This document shows, one piece after another, positions 24,215-33,899 of a stretch of 64,000 nucleotides of DNA. Every line of letters starts with the position of its first letter. Within the stretch, counting starts at the first letter, position 1. The stretch is from Olleya sp. Hel_I_94 (GTDB lineage: Bacteria; Bacteroidota; Bacteroidia; Flavobacteriales; Flavobacteriaceae), in assembly GCF_007827365.1 (NCBI RefSeq), contig NZ_VISI01000002.1, positions 129,001 through 193,000 on the forward strand, in the 5' to 3' direction. A program made the translations under genes and the position numbers. Below the pieces are notes generated by a model, which saw only the letters and a program-made list of their open reading frames with translations, was not told where the DNA came from and ran no database searches.

Positions 24215-26587
24215 ATGGAATCAAAAGTATGTTATCATTGTGGCGATAATTGTACAGATACAACAATACTAATAAAGGATAAACCCTTTTGTTGTCAAGG
24301 TTGTAAAACAGTTTATGAAATCTTGTCTGAAAGTGACTTAACATGTTACTACGACTTACAATCGTCTCCTGGAGCAATACCAAAGGAGATAGAAGGTAAG
24401 TATGATTTTTTATCGCAAGATAAAATTATAGAGAAGTTAGTCGAGTTTGACGACGGTAAAACTCAAATAGCTACACTTTATATTCCGCATATTCATTGTA
24501 GTTCTTGTATATGGATTTTAGAAAATCTTAATAAATTAAATCCAGCAGTTTCTTTATCTCAAGTCAATTTTGGTAAAAAAACAGTACGAGTTTCTTATAA
24601 CACCGAAGCTTTTTCGCTTAAACAACTAGTCCTTCTATTAAGCTCTGTTGGATATGAACCCTACATTAGTTTAGACGATTATAAAACAGGACAAGAAAAT
24701 GTCAACCGTAGTTTAATTTATAAATTAGGCGTTGCAGGTTTTGCTTTTGGTAATGTGATGTTTTTATCATTTCCAGAATATTTTGAGGTAAATGAGTTTT
24801 GGTTAGAGCAATACAAGCATGTCTTTAGGTGGATTATGTTTGCGTTTTCATTACCTGTTGTGTTTTATGCAGCTCAAGATTATTTTATTTCGGCTTTTAA
24901 AGCTATAAAAACTAAAATATTAAACATAGATATTCCAATAGCTTTAGGCGTTGTTGTTTTGTTTTTAAGAAGTACTGCCGAAATTGTTTTTGACATAGGC
25001 TCTGGTTTTTTTGATAGTTTAACAGGTTTAGTTTTCTTTTTATTATTAGGAAAGTTTTTTCAGCAAAAAACCTATTCGTTCTTGTCTTTTGAGCGCGATT
25101 ACAAGTCGTATTTCCCCATAGCAGTAACTAAAATTTTTAATAACGAAGAAGTGCCAGTTCAAGTATATGACATTAAAAAAGGAGATCGATTATTAATAAG
25201 AAATCAAGAATTAATTCCGGTTGATGGTATATTAATTAACGGAAACGCAAGAATCGATTACAGCTTTGTAACAGGTGAGTCCGAAACGGTTAAGAAAAGT
25301 TCTGGAGACAAGTTATTTGCAGGCGGTAAACAAACCTCTGGTGTTATAGAAATGGAGGCCATAAAATCTGTAGAACAAAGTTACCTGACACAATTATGGA
25401 GTAACGATGTTTTTAGTAAAAATAAAGAGGATGGTTTTACAACCCTAACCAATGCGATTAGTAAACGTTTTACAATTGCTGTTTTAAGTATTGCCTTTAT
25501 AGCTACAGCATATTGGATGTTTGCGGATAGCAGTAAAGCTTTAAATGTCTTTACAGCAGTATTAATTATCGCTTGTCCATGCGCAATTGCTTTAGCAGCT
25601 CCTTTTACTTTTGGTAATTTGTTACGCATTTTTGGAAAAAAGAAATTTTACCTTAAAAACGCTTCTGTTTTAGAACAATTAGCACATATCGATACTGTTA
25701 TTTTTGATAAAACAGGAACCATTACGTCTAATAAAAAAAGTGATGCAAAATATGAAGGTGTGCCATTAAGTTTGGATGAGGAAGTATTATTAAAAAATAC
25801 CTTAAGAGGCTCAAACCATCCTTTAAGTAGAGGGTTGTATGATATTTTAAAAGATAATGATATTGTAACCTTAGATTATTTTGAAGAACATTTAGGGCAA
25901 GGTATTGAGGCGTCTCATGCGACCCAAAATATAAAAATTGGTTCGGCTAAATTTGTAGGTTTTAACAACGATAGTACAGTTTTAAATACTGCAGTACATA
26001 TTAGTACAAATAAAGGTTACAAAGGAAAATATACATTTTATAATAGTTACCGTAAAGGCTTGTCTAAGTTGTTTAACAAACTTAAAAAGCACTTTGACTT
26101 AGTGATTTTGTCTGGAGATAATGAAGGTGAATTAGAAAACCTTAAAAAGCTTCTGCCTGCTAAAACAAAAATGCTATTCAATCAGAAGCCAGATGATAAG
26201 TTAGAGTATATTAAATACCATCAATCAGAAGGTGCAAAAGTATTGATGGTTGGAGACGGTTTAAACGATGCTGGTGCTTTGGCACAAAGTAATGTTGGAA
26301 TAGCAATTTCAGAAAATGTTAATGTATTTTCTCCTGCTTGTGATGCTATATTGGATGCTACAAAGTTTAACCAATTGTATCAATATATAAAGGCTTCTAA
26401 AAGCGCTATAAAGATTATAAAATGGAGTTTTTTATTATCATTATTCTACAATGTTATTGGTTTGTATTTTGCAGTAACAGGACAGCTAGCTCCTGTAATT
26501 GCAGCTATTTTAATGCCTTTAAGCTCGATTAGTATAGTCATATTTACAACACTTGCAACCAATTGGATTGGACGTAAAATAAAGTAA
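24215..26587 (+). CDS. ccoI: cbb3 oxidase copper-transporting P1B ATPase CcoI/FixI
   Basis: The frame runs back to a TTG at 24191, but that codon lies inside an operator. ATG 24215 gives 790 residues beginning MESKVCYHCG. Order of parts: a Cys-rich N-terminal ferredoxin-like region with FCCQGC, a metal-binding domain with HIHCSSCIW, eight membrane segments including the CPC metal site (IIACPCAIALAAPF), actuator loop TGES, phosphorylation motif DKTGTIT and hinge GDGLNDAGAL. This layout (FCCQGC plus HxHCSSC) is that of CcoI/FixI, which exports copper to the periplasm for assembly of the cbb3 haem-copper centre. It is transcribed divergently from fnr. Confidence 0.95.
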   Translation: MESKVCYHCGDNCTDTTILIKDKPFCCQGCKTVYEILSESDLTCYYDLQSSPGAIPKEIEGKYDFLSQDKIIEKLVEFDDGKTQIATLYIPHIHCSSCIWILENLNKLNPAVSLSQVNFGKKTVRVSYNTEAFSLKQLVLLLSSVGYEPYISLDDYKTGQENVNRSLIYKLGVAGFAFGNVMFLSFPEYFEVNEFWLEQYKHVFRWIMFAFSLPVVFYAAQDYFISAFKAIKTKILNIDIPIALGVVVLFLRSTAEIVFDIGSGFFDSLTGLVFFLLLGKFFQQKTYSFLSFERDYKSYFPIAVTKIFNNEEVPVQVYDIKKGDRLLIRNQELIPVDGILINGNARIDYSFVTGESETVKKSSGDKLFAGGKQTSGVIEMEAIKSVEQSYLTQLWSNDVFSKNKEDGFTTLTNAISKRFTIAVLSIAFIATAYWMFADSSKALNVFTAVLIIACPCAIALAAPFTFGNLLRIFGKKKFYLKNASVLEQLAHIDTVIFDKTGTITSNKKSDAKYEGVPLSLDEEVLLKNTLRGSNHPLSRGLYDILKDNDIVTLDYFEEHLGQGIEASHATQNIKIGSAKFVGFNNDSTVLNTAVHISTNKGYKGKYTFYNSYRKGLSKLFNKLKKHFDLVILSGDNEGELENLKKLLPAKTKMLFNQKPDDKLEYIKYHQSEGAKVLMVGDGLNDAGALAQSNVGIAISENVNVFSPACDAILDATKFNQLYQYIKASKSAIKIIKWSFLLSLFYNVIGLYFAVTGQLAPVIAAILMPLSSISIVIFTTLATNWIGRKIK

Positions 26588-26630
26588 AGTTTATTTCAAT
26601 TTTTTGCTTAGTGTTTTTACGTGTTGCAAG

Positions 26631-26652
26631 TTTTCCGCGAAAGCGAAAAAAA
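26631..26652 (+). repeat. Short palindromic repeat, copy 1 (after ccoI)
   Basis: TTTTCCGCGAAAGCGAAAAA forms a hairpin with a GAAA tetraloop closed by CGC/GCG and T/A arms. The 15-mer TTTCCGCGAAAGCGA recurs inverted at 32941-32955. This string is a widespread intergenic repeat in Flavobacteriaceae as I recall. It lies about 45 bp after the ccoI stop and may help end that transcript. Confidence 0.6.
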
Positions 26653-26706
26653 TCTTAATAAAATCTTAAAATTTTTTTAAATTTAAGTTCAAAACTTGGT
26701 TAAACA

Positions 26707-26749
26707 TGATAAATGTCATCTTTTAAACAAGCCTACTAAATTACTTTTG
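26707..26749 (+). promoter_or_regulatory. FNR-activated promoter of the ccoS-NO-Q-P-G-H operon
   Basis: The operator TGATAAATGTCA (26707-26718) is followed, 35 bases from its first base, by the perfect -7 box TACTTTTG (26742-26749). The ATG of ccoS lies 21 bp downstream. The spacing equals that of the promoters at 40746, 35185, 38324 and 47942 and corresponds to a class II activator centred near -41. Confidence 0.8.
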
Positions 26750-26769
26750 TAGCATAACTTCTAATAGGT

Positions 26770-26973
26770 ATGAGTGTTATATATATTTTACTAACAGTAA
26801 GCATAATTATCGCGATTGTGTTTTTTACAGCGTTTATAATGGCTGTTAAAAATGGACAATTTGATGATGGTTACACACCATCTGTAAGAATGCTTTTTGA
26901 AGACGAATTGGTTAAAACGCCAGTTAAAACAATAAAAAAAACTAAAATCAAAAATAAGACTAATCACAATTAA
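26770..26973 (+). CDS. ccoS: cbb3 oxidase maturation protein CcoS
   Basis: A 67-residue protein. One membrane span (MSVIYILLTVSIIIAIVFFTAF, given here as its start and end) is followed by the CcoS signature GQFDDGYTPSVRMLFED and a Lys-rich tail. CcoS is needed for cofactor insertion into the cbb3 oxidase. First gene of the oxidase operon, two bases before ccoNO. Confidence 0.9.
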   Translation: MSVIYILLTVSIIIAIVFFTAFIMAVKNGQFDDGYTPSVRMLFEDELVKTPVKTIKKTKIKNKTNHN

Positions 26974-26975
26974 TT

Positions 26976-29171
26976 ATGGAAATGCAGCAATTTTATTACG
27001 ATAACAAAATCGTTAAAAAGTTTCTTTACGCTACCATCCTCTGGGGAGTTGTTGGTATGCTTGTAGGGCTACTTTTAGCTTACATGTTTTTATTCCCAAA
27101 TATGACAGATGGGATTTCATGGCTTAGCTTTGGTCGTTTAAGACCATTACACACCAATGCGGTGATTTTCGCGTTTGTGGGTAACGCTATATTTGCAGGA
27201 GTGTATTACTCGACACAACGTTTACTTAAAGCTAGAATGTTTAGCGACTTGTTAAGTAATATTAATTTTTGGGGATGGCAATTAATAATTGTTGGAGCAG
27301 CCATTACGTTACCTTTAGGTTACTCGACATCTAAAGAATATGCCGAGTTAGAATGGCCTTTTGATATTGCTATTGCCTTAATTTGGGTTGCTTTTGGTGC
27401 AAACCTTATTGGTACAATGTTAAAGCGTCGTCAACGTCACTTATATGTTGCTATCTGGTTTTACATCGCTACGTTTGTAACTGTTGCAGTACTACATATT
27501 TTTAATAGTTTAGAGTTACCTGTTAGTTTAACTGGTATGAAAAGTTACTCGGTTTACGCAGGTGTACAAGATGCTTTAGTACAATGGTGGTATGGACATA
27601 ATGCGGTTGCCTTTTTCTTAACAACACCTTTTTTAGGTTTGATGTATTACTTTGTACCTAAAGCTGCTAATAGACCTGTGTATTCATACAGACTATCCAT
27701 TGTACACTTTTGGTCGTTAATCTTTATTTATATTTGGGCTGGACCACACCATTTATTATACACTGCTTTACCAGAATGGGCTCAAAATTTAGGAGTTGCA
27801 TTTTCTGTAATGTTATTAATGCCTTCTTGGGGAGGAATGATAAATGGATTATTAACCCTTCGTGGTGCTTGGGATAAAGTACGTGTTGATCCAGTACTTA
27901 AATTTATGGTTGTTGCAATTACTGGTTATGGTATGGCAACATTTGAAGGACCAATGTTATCGCTTAAAAATGTAAATGCAATTGCACACTTTACAGATTG
28001 GATTATTGCACACGTGCACGTTGGTGCATTAGCGTGGAATGGGTTTTTAACATTTGGTATGATTTACTATTTAGTACCAAAATTATTTAAAACAAAATTA
28101 TACTCATTAGCATTAGCAAATCTACATTTTTGGATAGGTACTTTAGGTATTATTATGTATGCCTTACCAATGTATGTAGCAGGTTTTACACAAGCTAGTA
28201 TGTGGAAGCAGTTTAATCCTGATGGAAATTTAAAATATGGTAACTTTTTAGAAACTGTATCAGAGATTATACCAATGTATTGGATGCGTGCAATAGGTGG
28301 TACGCTATACTTAACAGGAATGTTAATCTTAGTATTTAACGTTATTGCAACTATTAGAAAAGGTAGTGTTGTTGAGGATGAATTAGCAGAAGCTGCTGCG
28401 TTACAACGTGTATCTAAAAAACGTGTATCTGGAGAAGGATGGCACACATGGTTAGAGCGTAAGCCAATAAGATTAACTATTGGAGCAACTATCGCTATTT
28501 TAATTGGAGGGATTGTGCAAATTGTACCAACAATTATGGTTAAATCTAATATACCAACTATTAGTAGTGTTAAACCATACTCTCCATTAGAGTTAGAAGG
28601 TCGTGATATATATATACGTGAAGGTTGTGTTGGATGCCACTCACAAATGGTTAGACCATTTAGAAGTGAAGTAGAGCGATACGGAGAATATAGTAAAGCA
28701 GGAGAGTTTGTATATGACCATCCATTTTTATGGGGAAGTAAGCGTACAGGTCCAGATTTACATCGAGTAGGTGGTAAGTATAACGATAACTGGCACTTTA
28801 ACCATATGTATGATCCACAAAGTACCTCTTCAGGTTCTATTATGCCAGCTTACAAATGGCTAATTGATAATACTTTAGATAAATCTCAAATTGAGGCTAA
28901 GATGGAAGTTATGGTAAAACTAGGTGTACCATATACAGAAGAAGATATTGCAAATGCACAAGCGCAAATGTTAGAACAAGGAACGCAAATTGAAAAAAAT
29001 CTTTATAGTGATCCTGATTTTGCAAAAGCTTATGAAGATAGCAAGAAAAACGGAGGAGCAGATTTTGTTGAAATGCGTAATCGTGAAATTGTAGCTGTTA
29101 TAGCTTACTTACAACGTTTAGGTACAGATATAAAAGTAGACACAGTAGAAGAAACAACAGTACAAAAATAG
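26976..29171 (+). CDS. ccoNO: Fused cbb3 cytochrome oxidase subunits CcoN-CcoO
   Basis: A 731-residue fusion, normal for Bacteroidetes. The CcoN part (~1-475) is the haem-copper oxidase core, with about 12 membrane segments and conserved His ligands in RPLHTNAVIF, WYGHNAVAFF, AGPHHLLY and IAHVHVGALAWNG. The CcoO part (~495-731) has one anchor span and a c-type haem site CVGCH (Cys551, Cys554, His555) plus a distal Met region (GSIMPAYKW). The complex reduces oxygen to water with high affinity and pumps protons. The operon order ccoS-NO-Q-P-G-H is standard. Confidence 0.96.
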   Translation: MEMQQFYYDNKIVKKFLYATILWGVVGMLVGLLLAYMFLFPNMTDGISWLSFGRLRPLHTNAVIFAFVGNAIFAGVYYSTQRLLKARMFSDLLSNINFWGWQLIIVGAAITLPLGYSTSKEYAELEWPFDIAIALIWVAFGANLIGTMLKRRQRHLYVAIWFYIATFVTVAVLHIFNSLELPVSLTGMKSYSVYAGVQDALVQWWYGHNAVAFFLTTPFLGLMYYFVPKAANRPVYSYRLSIVHFWSLIFIYIWAGPHHLLYTALPEWAQNLGVAFSVMLLMPSWGGMINGLLTLRGAWDKVRVDPVLKFMVVAITGYGMATFEGPMLSLKNVNAIAHFTDWIIAHVHVGALAWNGFLTFGMIYYLVPKLFKTKLYSLALANLHFWIGTLGIIMYALPMYVAGFTQASMWKQFNPDGNLKYGNFLETVSEIIPMYWMRAIGGTLYLTGMLILVFNVIATIRKGSVVEDELAEAAALQRVSKKRVSGEGWHTWLERKPIRLTIGATIAILIGGIVQIVPTIMVKSNIPTISSVKPYSPLELEGRDIYIREGCVGCHSQMVRPFRSEVERYGEYSKAGEFVYDHPFLWGSKRTGPDLHRVGGKYNDNWHFNHMYDPQSTSSGSIMPAYKWLIDNTLDKSQIEAKMEVMVKLGVPYTEEDIANAQAQMLEQGTQIEKNLYSDPDFAKAYEDSKKNGGADFVEMRNREIVAVIAYLQRLGTDIKVDTVEETTVQK

Positions 29172-29177
29172 AACGCC

Positions 29178-29369
29178 ATGTTAAAATTTGTAAAAAATCA
29201 TTTAGACAGTATTGCAGGTGTAGAGATATATCCAATATTTTCATTACTTATATTCTTTGGTTTTTTTGTAGTCCTTTTTTGGTGGGTAATTACCGCTAAA
29301 AAAGACTACATCACCACTGTAAGTAATTTACCATTAGACTTAGATAACCAAAACGAAACCGAATTATGA
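29178..29369 (+). CDS. ccoQ: cbb3 oxidase small subunit CcoQ
   Basis: A 63-residue protein with one membrane span (IYPIFSLLIFFGFFVVLFWW) and the typical 'W...AKKDYI' after it. It stabilises the cbb3 complex in other species. Its stop overlaps the ccoP start by four bases (ATGA). Confidence 0.85.
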   Translation: MLKFVKNHLDSIAGVEIYPIFSLLIFFGFFVVLFWWVITAKKDYITTVSNLPLDLDNQNETEL

Positions 29370-30328
29370 GACATTTAATTCCATCATACGTCAGAGTACC
29401 AGCTGTATTCTTTATTATTTTTGGATTAGTAGAGTTTTTTGTAGACTCAGGAGACAAACCAGCTTTTTTAGAGTATCCAATAATCATGTTATTTTTATTA
29501 CTAGTATTAGTGATACTAATTGCAATAGAAGGGATTGTAGGCTCTATTGAAAACGTACTATTTCAAAGTTTAGATGAAGCAGGTAAACAACGCTATTTAG
29601 CTAGTCAAACTAAAGTCCATCAATTTACTAAGTTAAAGGCTGTTTATGCTAAACTTAAAGGTGGTGAAAAACCAATCGAGGAAGAGCACGAAATTATTTT
29701 AGACCATAACTACGATGGTATTAAAGAGCTAGATAATAACTTACCACCATGGTGGTTATACTCATGGTACGCATCTATGGTATTTGCTGTAATCTACTTG
29801 TTTAATTTTCATGTTACAGGATCATCAGACACACAATATGAAGAGTTGGATAATGAGTATGCACAAGCAAAAATTGAAATTGAAGCATACAAAAAAACTG
29901 CTAAAAACCTAGTGGATGTTAATTCAGTAGTACTATTAACAGATGCTTTAGACTTACAAAACGGTAAAAAAATATTTACAGAAAACTGTATCGCTTGTCA
30001 CATGGCAGATGGTGGAGGAGGAATTGGACCAAATCTAACAGATAAGCATTGGATTTTGGGTGGAAGCATAAAAAATGTATTCCAGACAATCTCTGAAGGT
30101 GGACGTTCTGGTAAAGGTATGGTGTCTTGGAAAAAAGATTTAAAACCATTAGAAATGGCACAAGTAGCAAGTTATGTGTTGTCTTTACAAGGTACAACTC
30201 CTGCTAATCCTAAAGAGGCAGAAGGTGATCTTTGGCAACCACAAGGTGCAGAAGATTTACAAATACCAGCAGAAATAAAAGATACAGACGTTTTAGAAGT
30301 AGAGAAATCTGTTTCAATGAACAATTAA
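29366..30328 (+). CDS. ccoP: cbb3 oxidase subunit CcoP, single haem
   Basis: A 320-residue membrane cytochrome. Two hydrophobic stretches (12-28 and ~38-58), a hinge with NNLPPWWLYSWYASMVF (124-140) that contains the conserved CcoP anchor, and then one haem c domain with CIACH (Cys208, Cys211, His212) and MVSW as sixth-ligand region. Proteobacterial CcoP usually has two haems; the single site fits Bacteroidetes CcoP. It carries electrons to CcoO/CcoN. Confidence 0.94.
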   Translation: MRHLIPSYVRVPAVFFIIFGLVEFFVDSGDKPAFLEYPIIMLFLLLVLVILIAIEGIVGSIENVLFQSLDEAGKQRYLASQTKVHQFTKLKAVYAKLKGGEKPIEEEHEIILDHNYDGIKELDNNLPPWWLYSWYASMVFAVIYLFNFHVTGSSDTQYEELDNEYAQAKIEIEAYKKTAKNLVDVNSVVLLTDALDLQNGKKIFTENCIACHMADGGGGIGPNLTDKHWILGGSIKNVFQTISEGGRSGKGMVSWKKDLKPLEMAQVASYVLSLQGTTPANPKEAEGDLWQPQGAEDLQIPAEIKDTDVLEVEKSVSMNN

Positions 30329-30338
30329 TACATATACA

Positions 30339-31763
30339 ATGGAAGCTCCAGATAACGAGAGTTTTAGAGACTCAATAGCAACTATAAACGAAGACGGTAA
30401 ACGTGCTTGGGTATTTCCAAAAAAGCCAAGCGGAAAGTTTTACGATTATAGGAAAATAGTAAGTTATATTCTTTTAGCCTTTTTATTTGCAGCTCCATTT
30501 GTTAAAATTAATGGTAACCAGTTTTTACTATTTAATGTATTAGAAAGACGTTTTAATATTTTTGGTTTTCCGTTTTGGCCTCAAGATTTTCACCTATTTG
30601 TAATCTCAATGATTATTGGTGTTATCTTCATTACTGTATTTACAGTTGCATTTGGTCGTATATTTTGTGGATGGATTTGTCCACAAACCATTTTTTTAGA
30701 AATGGTGTTTAGACGTATCGAATACTGGATTGATGGTGATAGAGGTGCTCAAATGAAATTAAAAAGAACCAAATGGACACCAGAAAAAATCAGAAAACGT
30801 ATTTTAAAACATACCATTTTTGTTATCATTTCCTTTTTAATAGCTAATGTCTTTTTAGCTTATTTAATAGGTAGTGATAAGCTGTTAAATTACATAACAG
30901 AAGGACCATTTAAGCATTTAAGTACTTTATTTCCGTTGCTAATTTTTACAGGATTATTTTACTTTGTATTTTCTTGGTTTAGAGAGCAAGTTTGTATAAT
31001 CGCTTGTCCTTATGGACGTTTACAAGGTGTATTATTAGACAATCAATCTATTATTGTTGCCTATGACCATAAACGTGGAGAAGGTGAGAATGGACGTAAA
31101 AAGTTTAGAAAAAACGAAGATAGAGAAGCGCTTGGTCATGGAGATTGTATCGATTGTATGCAATGTGTACATGTGTGTCCAACAGGAATTGATATTAGAA
31201 ACGGTACACAATTAGAGTGTGTAAATTGTACAGCTTGTATAGACGAGTGTGATGATATAATGGAAAAAGTAGGCTTGCCTAAAGGACTTATACGTTATGC
31301 AAGTGAAAATAATATTGAAAAGAAAGAACCCTTTAAATTTACATTAAGACTTAAAGCCTATGTTGTTGTCTTATTTATATTAACAGGTGTTTTAATTGCA
31401 ATGTTACAGTTACGAAACGATGTAGAAGCACGTGTTTTAAGGCTGCCAGGTCAATTATTCGAGCATAAAGCTGATAATATAATAAGTAATGTTTTTACTT
31501 ATAAACTTGTAAATAAAACAACTCAGGCTATTGATAATGTAAACTTTAAACTTAAAAAGTATAAAGGAACCATTAAGTTAGTCTCTACGGATAATAGCTT
31601 TTTAGTACCAGCACAAGGTTTGGCTGAAGGAACTTTATTTATAGAGCTTGATCAAAGTGCTTTAAAAGAGGATAAAACTAAGCTAACCATTGAGGTGTAT
31701 AGTGATACAAAATTAATCGAAACTACAACAGTTAACTTCTTAGGACCTAGAAGCTATAATTAA
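30339..31763 (+). CDS. ccoG: cbb3 oxidase accessory protein CcoG/FixG, polyferredoxin
   Basis: A 474-residue membrane iron-sulfur protein. About five spans, a CGWICPQTIFLE segment, and two ferredoxin-type Cys clusters (CIDCMQCVHVCP and CVNCTACIDECD, ~268-305). A C-terminal Ig-like periplasmic domain (~370-474) closes the protein. CcoG is proposed to reduce copper for cbb3 assembly. It starts 10 bp after ccoP. Confidence 0.94.
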   Translation: MEAPDNESFRDSIATINEDGKRAWVFPKKPSGKFYDYRKIVSYILLAFLFAAPFVKINGNQFLLFNVLERRFNIFGFPFWPQDFHLFVISMIIGVIFITVFTVAFGRIFCGWICPQTIFLEMVFRRIEYWIDGDRGAQMKLKRTKWTPEKIRKRILKHTIFVIISFLIANVFLAYLIGSDKLLNYITEGPFKHLSTLFPLLIFTGLFYFVFSWFREQVCIIACPYGRLQGVLLDNQSIIVAYDHKRGEGENGRKKFRKNEDREALGHGDCIDCMQCVHVCPTGIDIRNGTQLECVNCTACIDECDDIMEKVGLPKGLIRYASENNIEKKEPFKFTLRLKAYVVVLFILTGVLIAMLQLRNDVEARVLRLPGQLFEHKADNIISNVFTYKLVNKTTQAIDNVNFKLKKYKGTIKLVSTDNSFLVPAQGLAEGTLFIELDQSALKEDKTKLTIEVYSDTKLIETTTVNFLGPRSYN

Positions 31764-31775
31764 ACAGATTAGAAA

Positions 31776-32222
31776 ATGAAATTAAATTGGGGAACAGGAG
31801 TAGTTATAGCATTTATACTATTTATAAGCTTTATAATGTATTTTGTTATAGCCATGAATACAGATAAAAATCTGGATCATGATTTGGTTAATGATAATTA
31901 CTACAAACAAGAGTTAGAGTATCAAAATGATATTAATAAAGAGAAAAAATCTAAAGAGCTTGACTCTAAAATAACCTGGAAAAAAACACCAGAAGGTATG
32001 CTAATTAGTTTTCCTTCAGAGTTAGACTTCAGTAATATTAAAGGTAAAGTGTTCCTATATAGACCATCTAACAAACAACTAGACTTCGAAACCACAATTT
32101 TGTTGTCTAATCACAATTTGCTCATACCTGACAAACGTATGTTAGATGGTCGTTGGAACATTAAAATAGATTGGAATTACAAAGGTACAAATTACATGTA
32201 CAAACAAGACGTCTTGTATTAA
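31776..32222 (+). CDS. ccoH: FixH/CcoH family assembly protein
   Basis: A 148-residue protein with one N-terminal span (GTGVVIAFILFISFIMYFVI) and the FixH signature VNDNYYKQELEYQNDINKEK, then a periplasmic beta domain. CcoH associates with cbb3 assembly intermediates. Its stop overlaps the next start by one base (TAATG). Confidence 0.9.
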   Translation: MKLNWGTGVVIAFILFISFIMYFVIAMNTDKNLDHDLVNDNYYKQELEYQNDINKEKKSKELDSKITWKKTPEGMLISFPSELDFSNIKGKVFLYRPSNKQLDFETTILLSNHNLLIPDKRMLDGRWNIKIDWNYKGTNYMYKQDVLY

Positions 32223-32923
32223 TGTTAATTACAGCGCTCATATTTGGTTTATTAGGAAGTTTTCACTGCGTTGGTATGTGTGGTCCTATTGCTTTTATGC
32301 TGCCTGTAGATAGAAGTAATTCTTTTAAAAAAATAACTCAAATTACGGCTTATCATTTTGGACGTATATTAGCTTATAGCATCATTGGTTTAATATTTGG
32401 TGTCATTGGTAAAAGCTTATATATTTTTGGATTACAACAAAAATTATCTATCCTAATAGGAGTTTTAATGATAGTGGTAATCCTTTTTCCGTATAAAAAA
32501 TTAGGACGAAATTATATAGTTAAGCCTATTTATAAAGCAGTTGGCTTTGTAAAAAAACAAATGGGTCAAGCCTTAAAAAAGAAAACAGCAGACACCTTTT
32601 TAACCATAGGATTTTTAAATGGTTTTTTACCATGTGGTTTAGTATATATGGCAGTTTTTGGAGCCATAGCTGCAGGTAATGCTTGGCAAGGCAGTTTGTA
32701 TATGGCTTTTTTTGGTTTAGGTACCATCCCATTAATGACTACAGCAATTTATTTGGGTAAATTTTTAAACGCACAAGTAAAACAACGCATTCAAAAAGCA
32801 ATTCCAGTATTTGTAATAGTAATTGGCGCTTTATTTATTTTGCGTGGACTAGGATTAGGTATTCCATATATCTCTCCAAGTCCAGTGGTACAGATGGTTA
32901 ATAGTGCAATTGATTGCCATTAA
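32222..32923 (+). CDS. TauE/SafE-like membrane protein of the cbb3 cluster
   Basis: The frame opens at 32171, but ATG 32222 overlaps the ccoH stop and gives the correct N-terminus (MLITALIFGLLGSFHCVGMC, 233 residues). The protein has about six spans and two conserved Cys motifs, HCVGMCGP near the start and GFLPCGLVY in the second half. These mark the DsbD-like 'sulfite exporter TauE/SafE family' members found at the end of Bacteroidetes cco operons. They are thought to help copper or electron delivery to the oxidase, not sulfite export. The role is inferred from position and motifs. Confidence 0.85.
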   Translation: MLITALIFGLLGSFHCVGMCGPIAFMLPVDRSNSFKKITQITAYHFGRILAYSIIGLIFGVIGKSLYIFGLQQKLSILIGVLMIVVILFPYKKLGRNYIVKPIYKAVGFVKKQMGQALKKKTADTFLTIGFLNGFLPCGLVYMAVFGAIAAGNAWQGSLYMAFFGLGTIPLMTTAIYLGKFLNAQVKQRIQKAIPVFVIVIGALFILRGLGLGIPYISPSPVVQMVNSAIDCH

Positions 32924-32940
32924 TAAAACGTTTAAATTTA

Positions 32941-32955
32941 TCGCTTTCGCGGAAA
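32941..32955 (-). repeat. Short palindromic repeat, copy 2 (after the cco operon)
   Basis: TCGCTTTCGCGGAAA is the exact reverse complement of the 15-mer at 26632-26646. The two copies stand in opposite directions on either side of the ccoS-to-tauE operon, just after its last gene. Confidence 0.6.
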
Positions 32956-33049
32956 TAAAGCCAAGCCAACTTAAACTTAAATTCATAAATAATATTTACT
33001 ATTATTTTGTAAATTACAATACGCTAATTAATTTAAAATCAGTTTTATA

Positions 33050-33874
33050 ATGCAGAATGTTTTATTACTTACGGACTTTTCAGAAAGCTCAAAAAATGCT
33101 ATAGATTATACATTACAATTACTAAAATCTAAAACTGTACAGTTTCATTTAGTATATATACATAAAGCATCAGCATTTACATCTGCAGATTTAATGACTA
33201 CTGGTAATGCCAACTTATATGCTTCCATAGTAAAGTCACCTAAAGAAGATTTAGAGGATTTAGCTACAGCACTTCATTTAAAATATAAAAACGATAGACA
33301 TGCATTTTTAACTCATATAGATTATGATGTGTTTACAGATGCAGTCAATCAAATAATCACACAAAACGCTATAGATTTAGTCGTAATGGGAACAAATGGT
33401 GTGACTGGAGCAGATGAGGTTGTTTTTGGAAGTCATACATTACATGTTATACGTAATGTATCTTGTCCAACATTAGTTGTGCCTAAACATTTCAAGTTTA
33501 CTAAACCAGAAACAGTTTTACTTCCGTTAGATGATAAGGATATTTTAAACGAAAAAAGAGTACAACAAATCTTGAACCTAGTGGACAAGAGTACAAGTAA
33601 ATATCATATTTTAAGAATAACCGAAACTGCAACTTCAGACCAAGAAGATTTAAAATTATTAAACGAACTATTACACACAAGTAATTTTATTTACCATCAA
33701 GTTGTTAGTGTACCTATGCATCATGTAGTGGATACTTATTTGCAAACTAACACCATAGACTTTGAAGTGTTTATAATACAAAAAACTAGCTTTTTAGAAC
33801 GTTTGTTTATGGGATCTCCAATAACAAAACATAGTAAAATAGCTAGTGTTCCTTTATTTGTACTACACGATTAA
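33050..33874 (+). CDS. Universal stress protein, tandem UspA domains
   Basis: A 274-residue two-domain Usp. Domain 1 begins MQNVLLLTDFSESSKNAIDY and has the ATP loop MGTNGVTGADEVVFGSHTLHVI, matching G-x2-G-x9-G-S, before CPTLVVPKH. Domain 2 (~148-274) is degenerate and lacks the glycine motif. Such proteins bind ATP and adjust to energy or oxygen limitation. It stands alone downstream of the cbb3 operon; a -7-like TTATTTTG lies at 33002-33009, but no operator of either type is at the usual distance. Confidence 0.9.
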   Translation: MQNVLLLTDFSESSKNAIDYTLQLLKSKTVQFHLVYIHKASAFTSADLMTTGNANLYASIVKSPKEDLEDLATALHLKYKNDRHAFLTHIDYDVFTDAVNQIITQNAIDLVVMGTNGVTGADEVVFGSHTLHVIRNVSCPTLVVPKHFKFTKPETVLLPLDDKDILNEKRVQQILNLVDKSTSKYHILRITETATSDQEDLKLLNELLHTSNFIYHQVVSVPMHHVVDTYLQTNTIDFEVFIIQKTSFLERLFMGSPITKHSKIASVPLFVLHD

Positions 33875-33899
33875 TAATAGGCGTGTGTTTAAAAAGTAT

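Noticed and set aside
32171..32221. Start of the TauE-like gene of the cco operon at 32171
   Set aside because: It would overlap ccoH by 51 bases and add a non-hydrophobic N-terminus; ATG 32222 overlaps the ccoH stop by one base, the usual coupling.
33002..33009. FNR control of the usp gene at 33050
   Set aside because: TTATTTTG is a weak -7 box and no TGA-N6-TCA lies 35 bases upstream.
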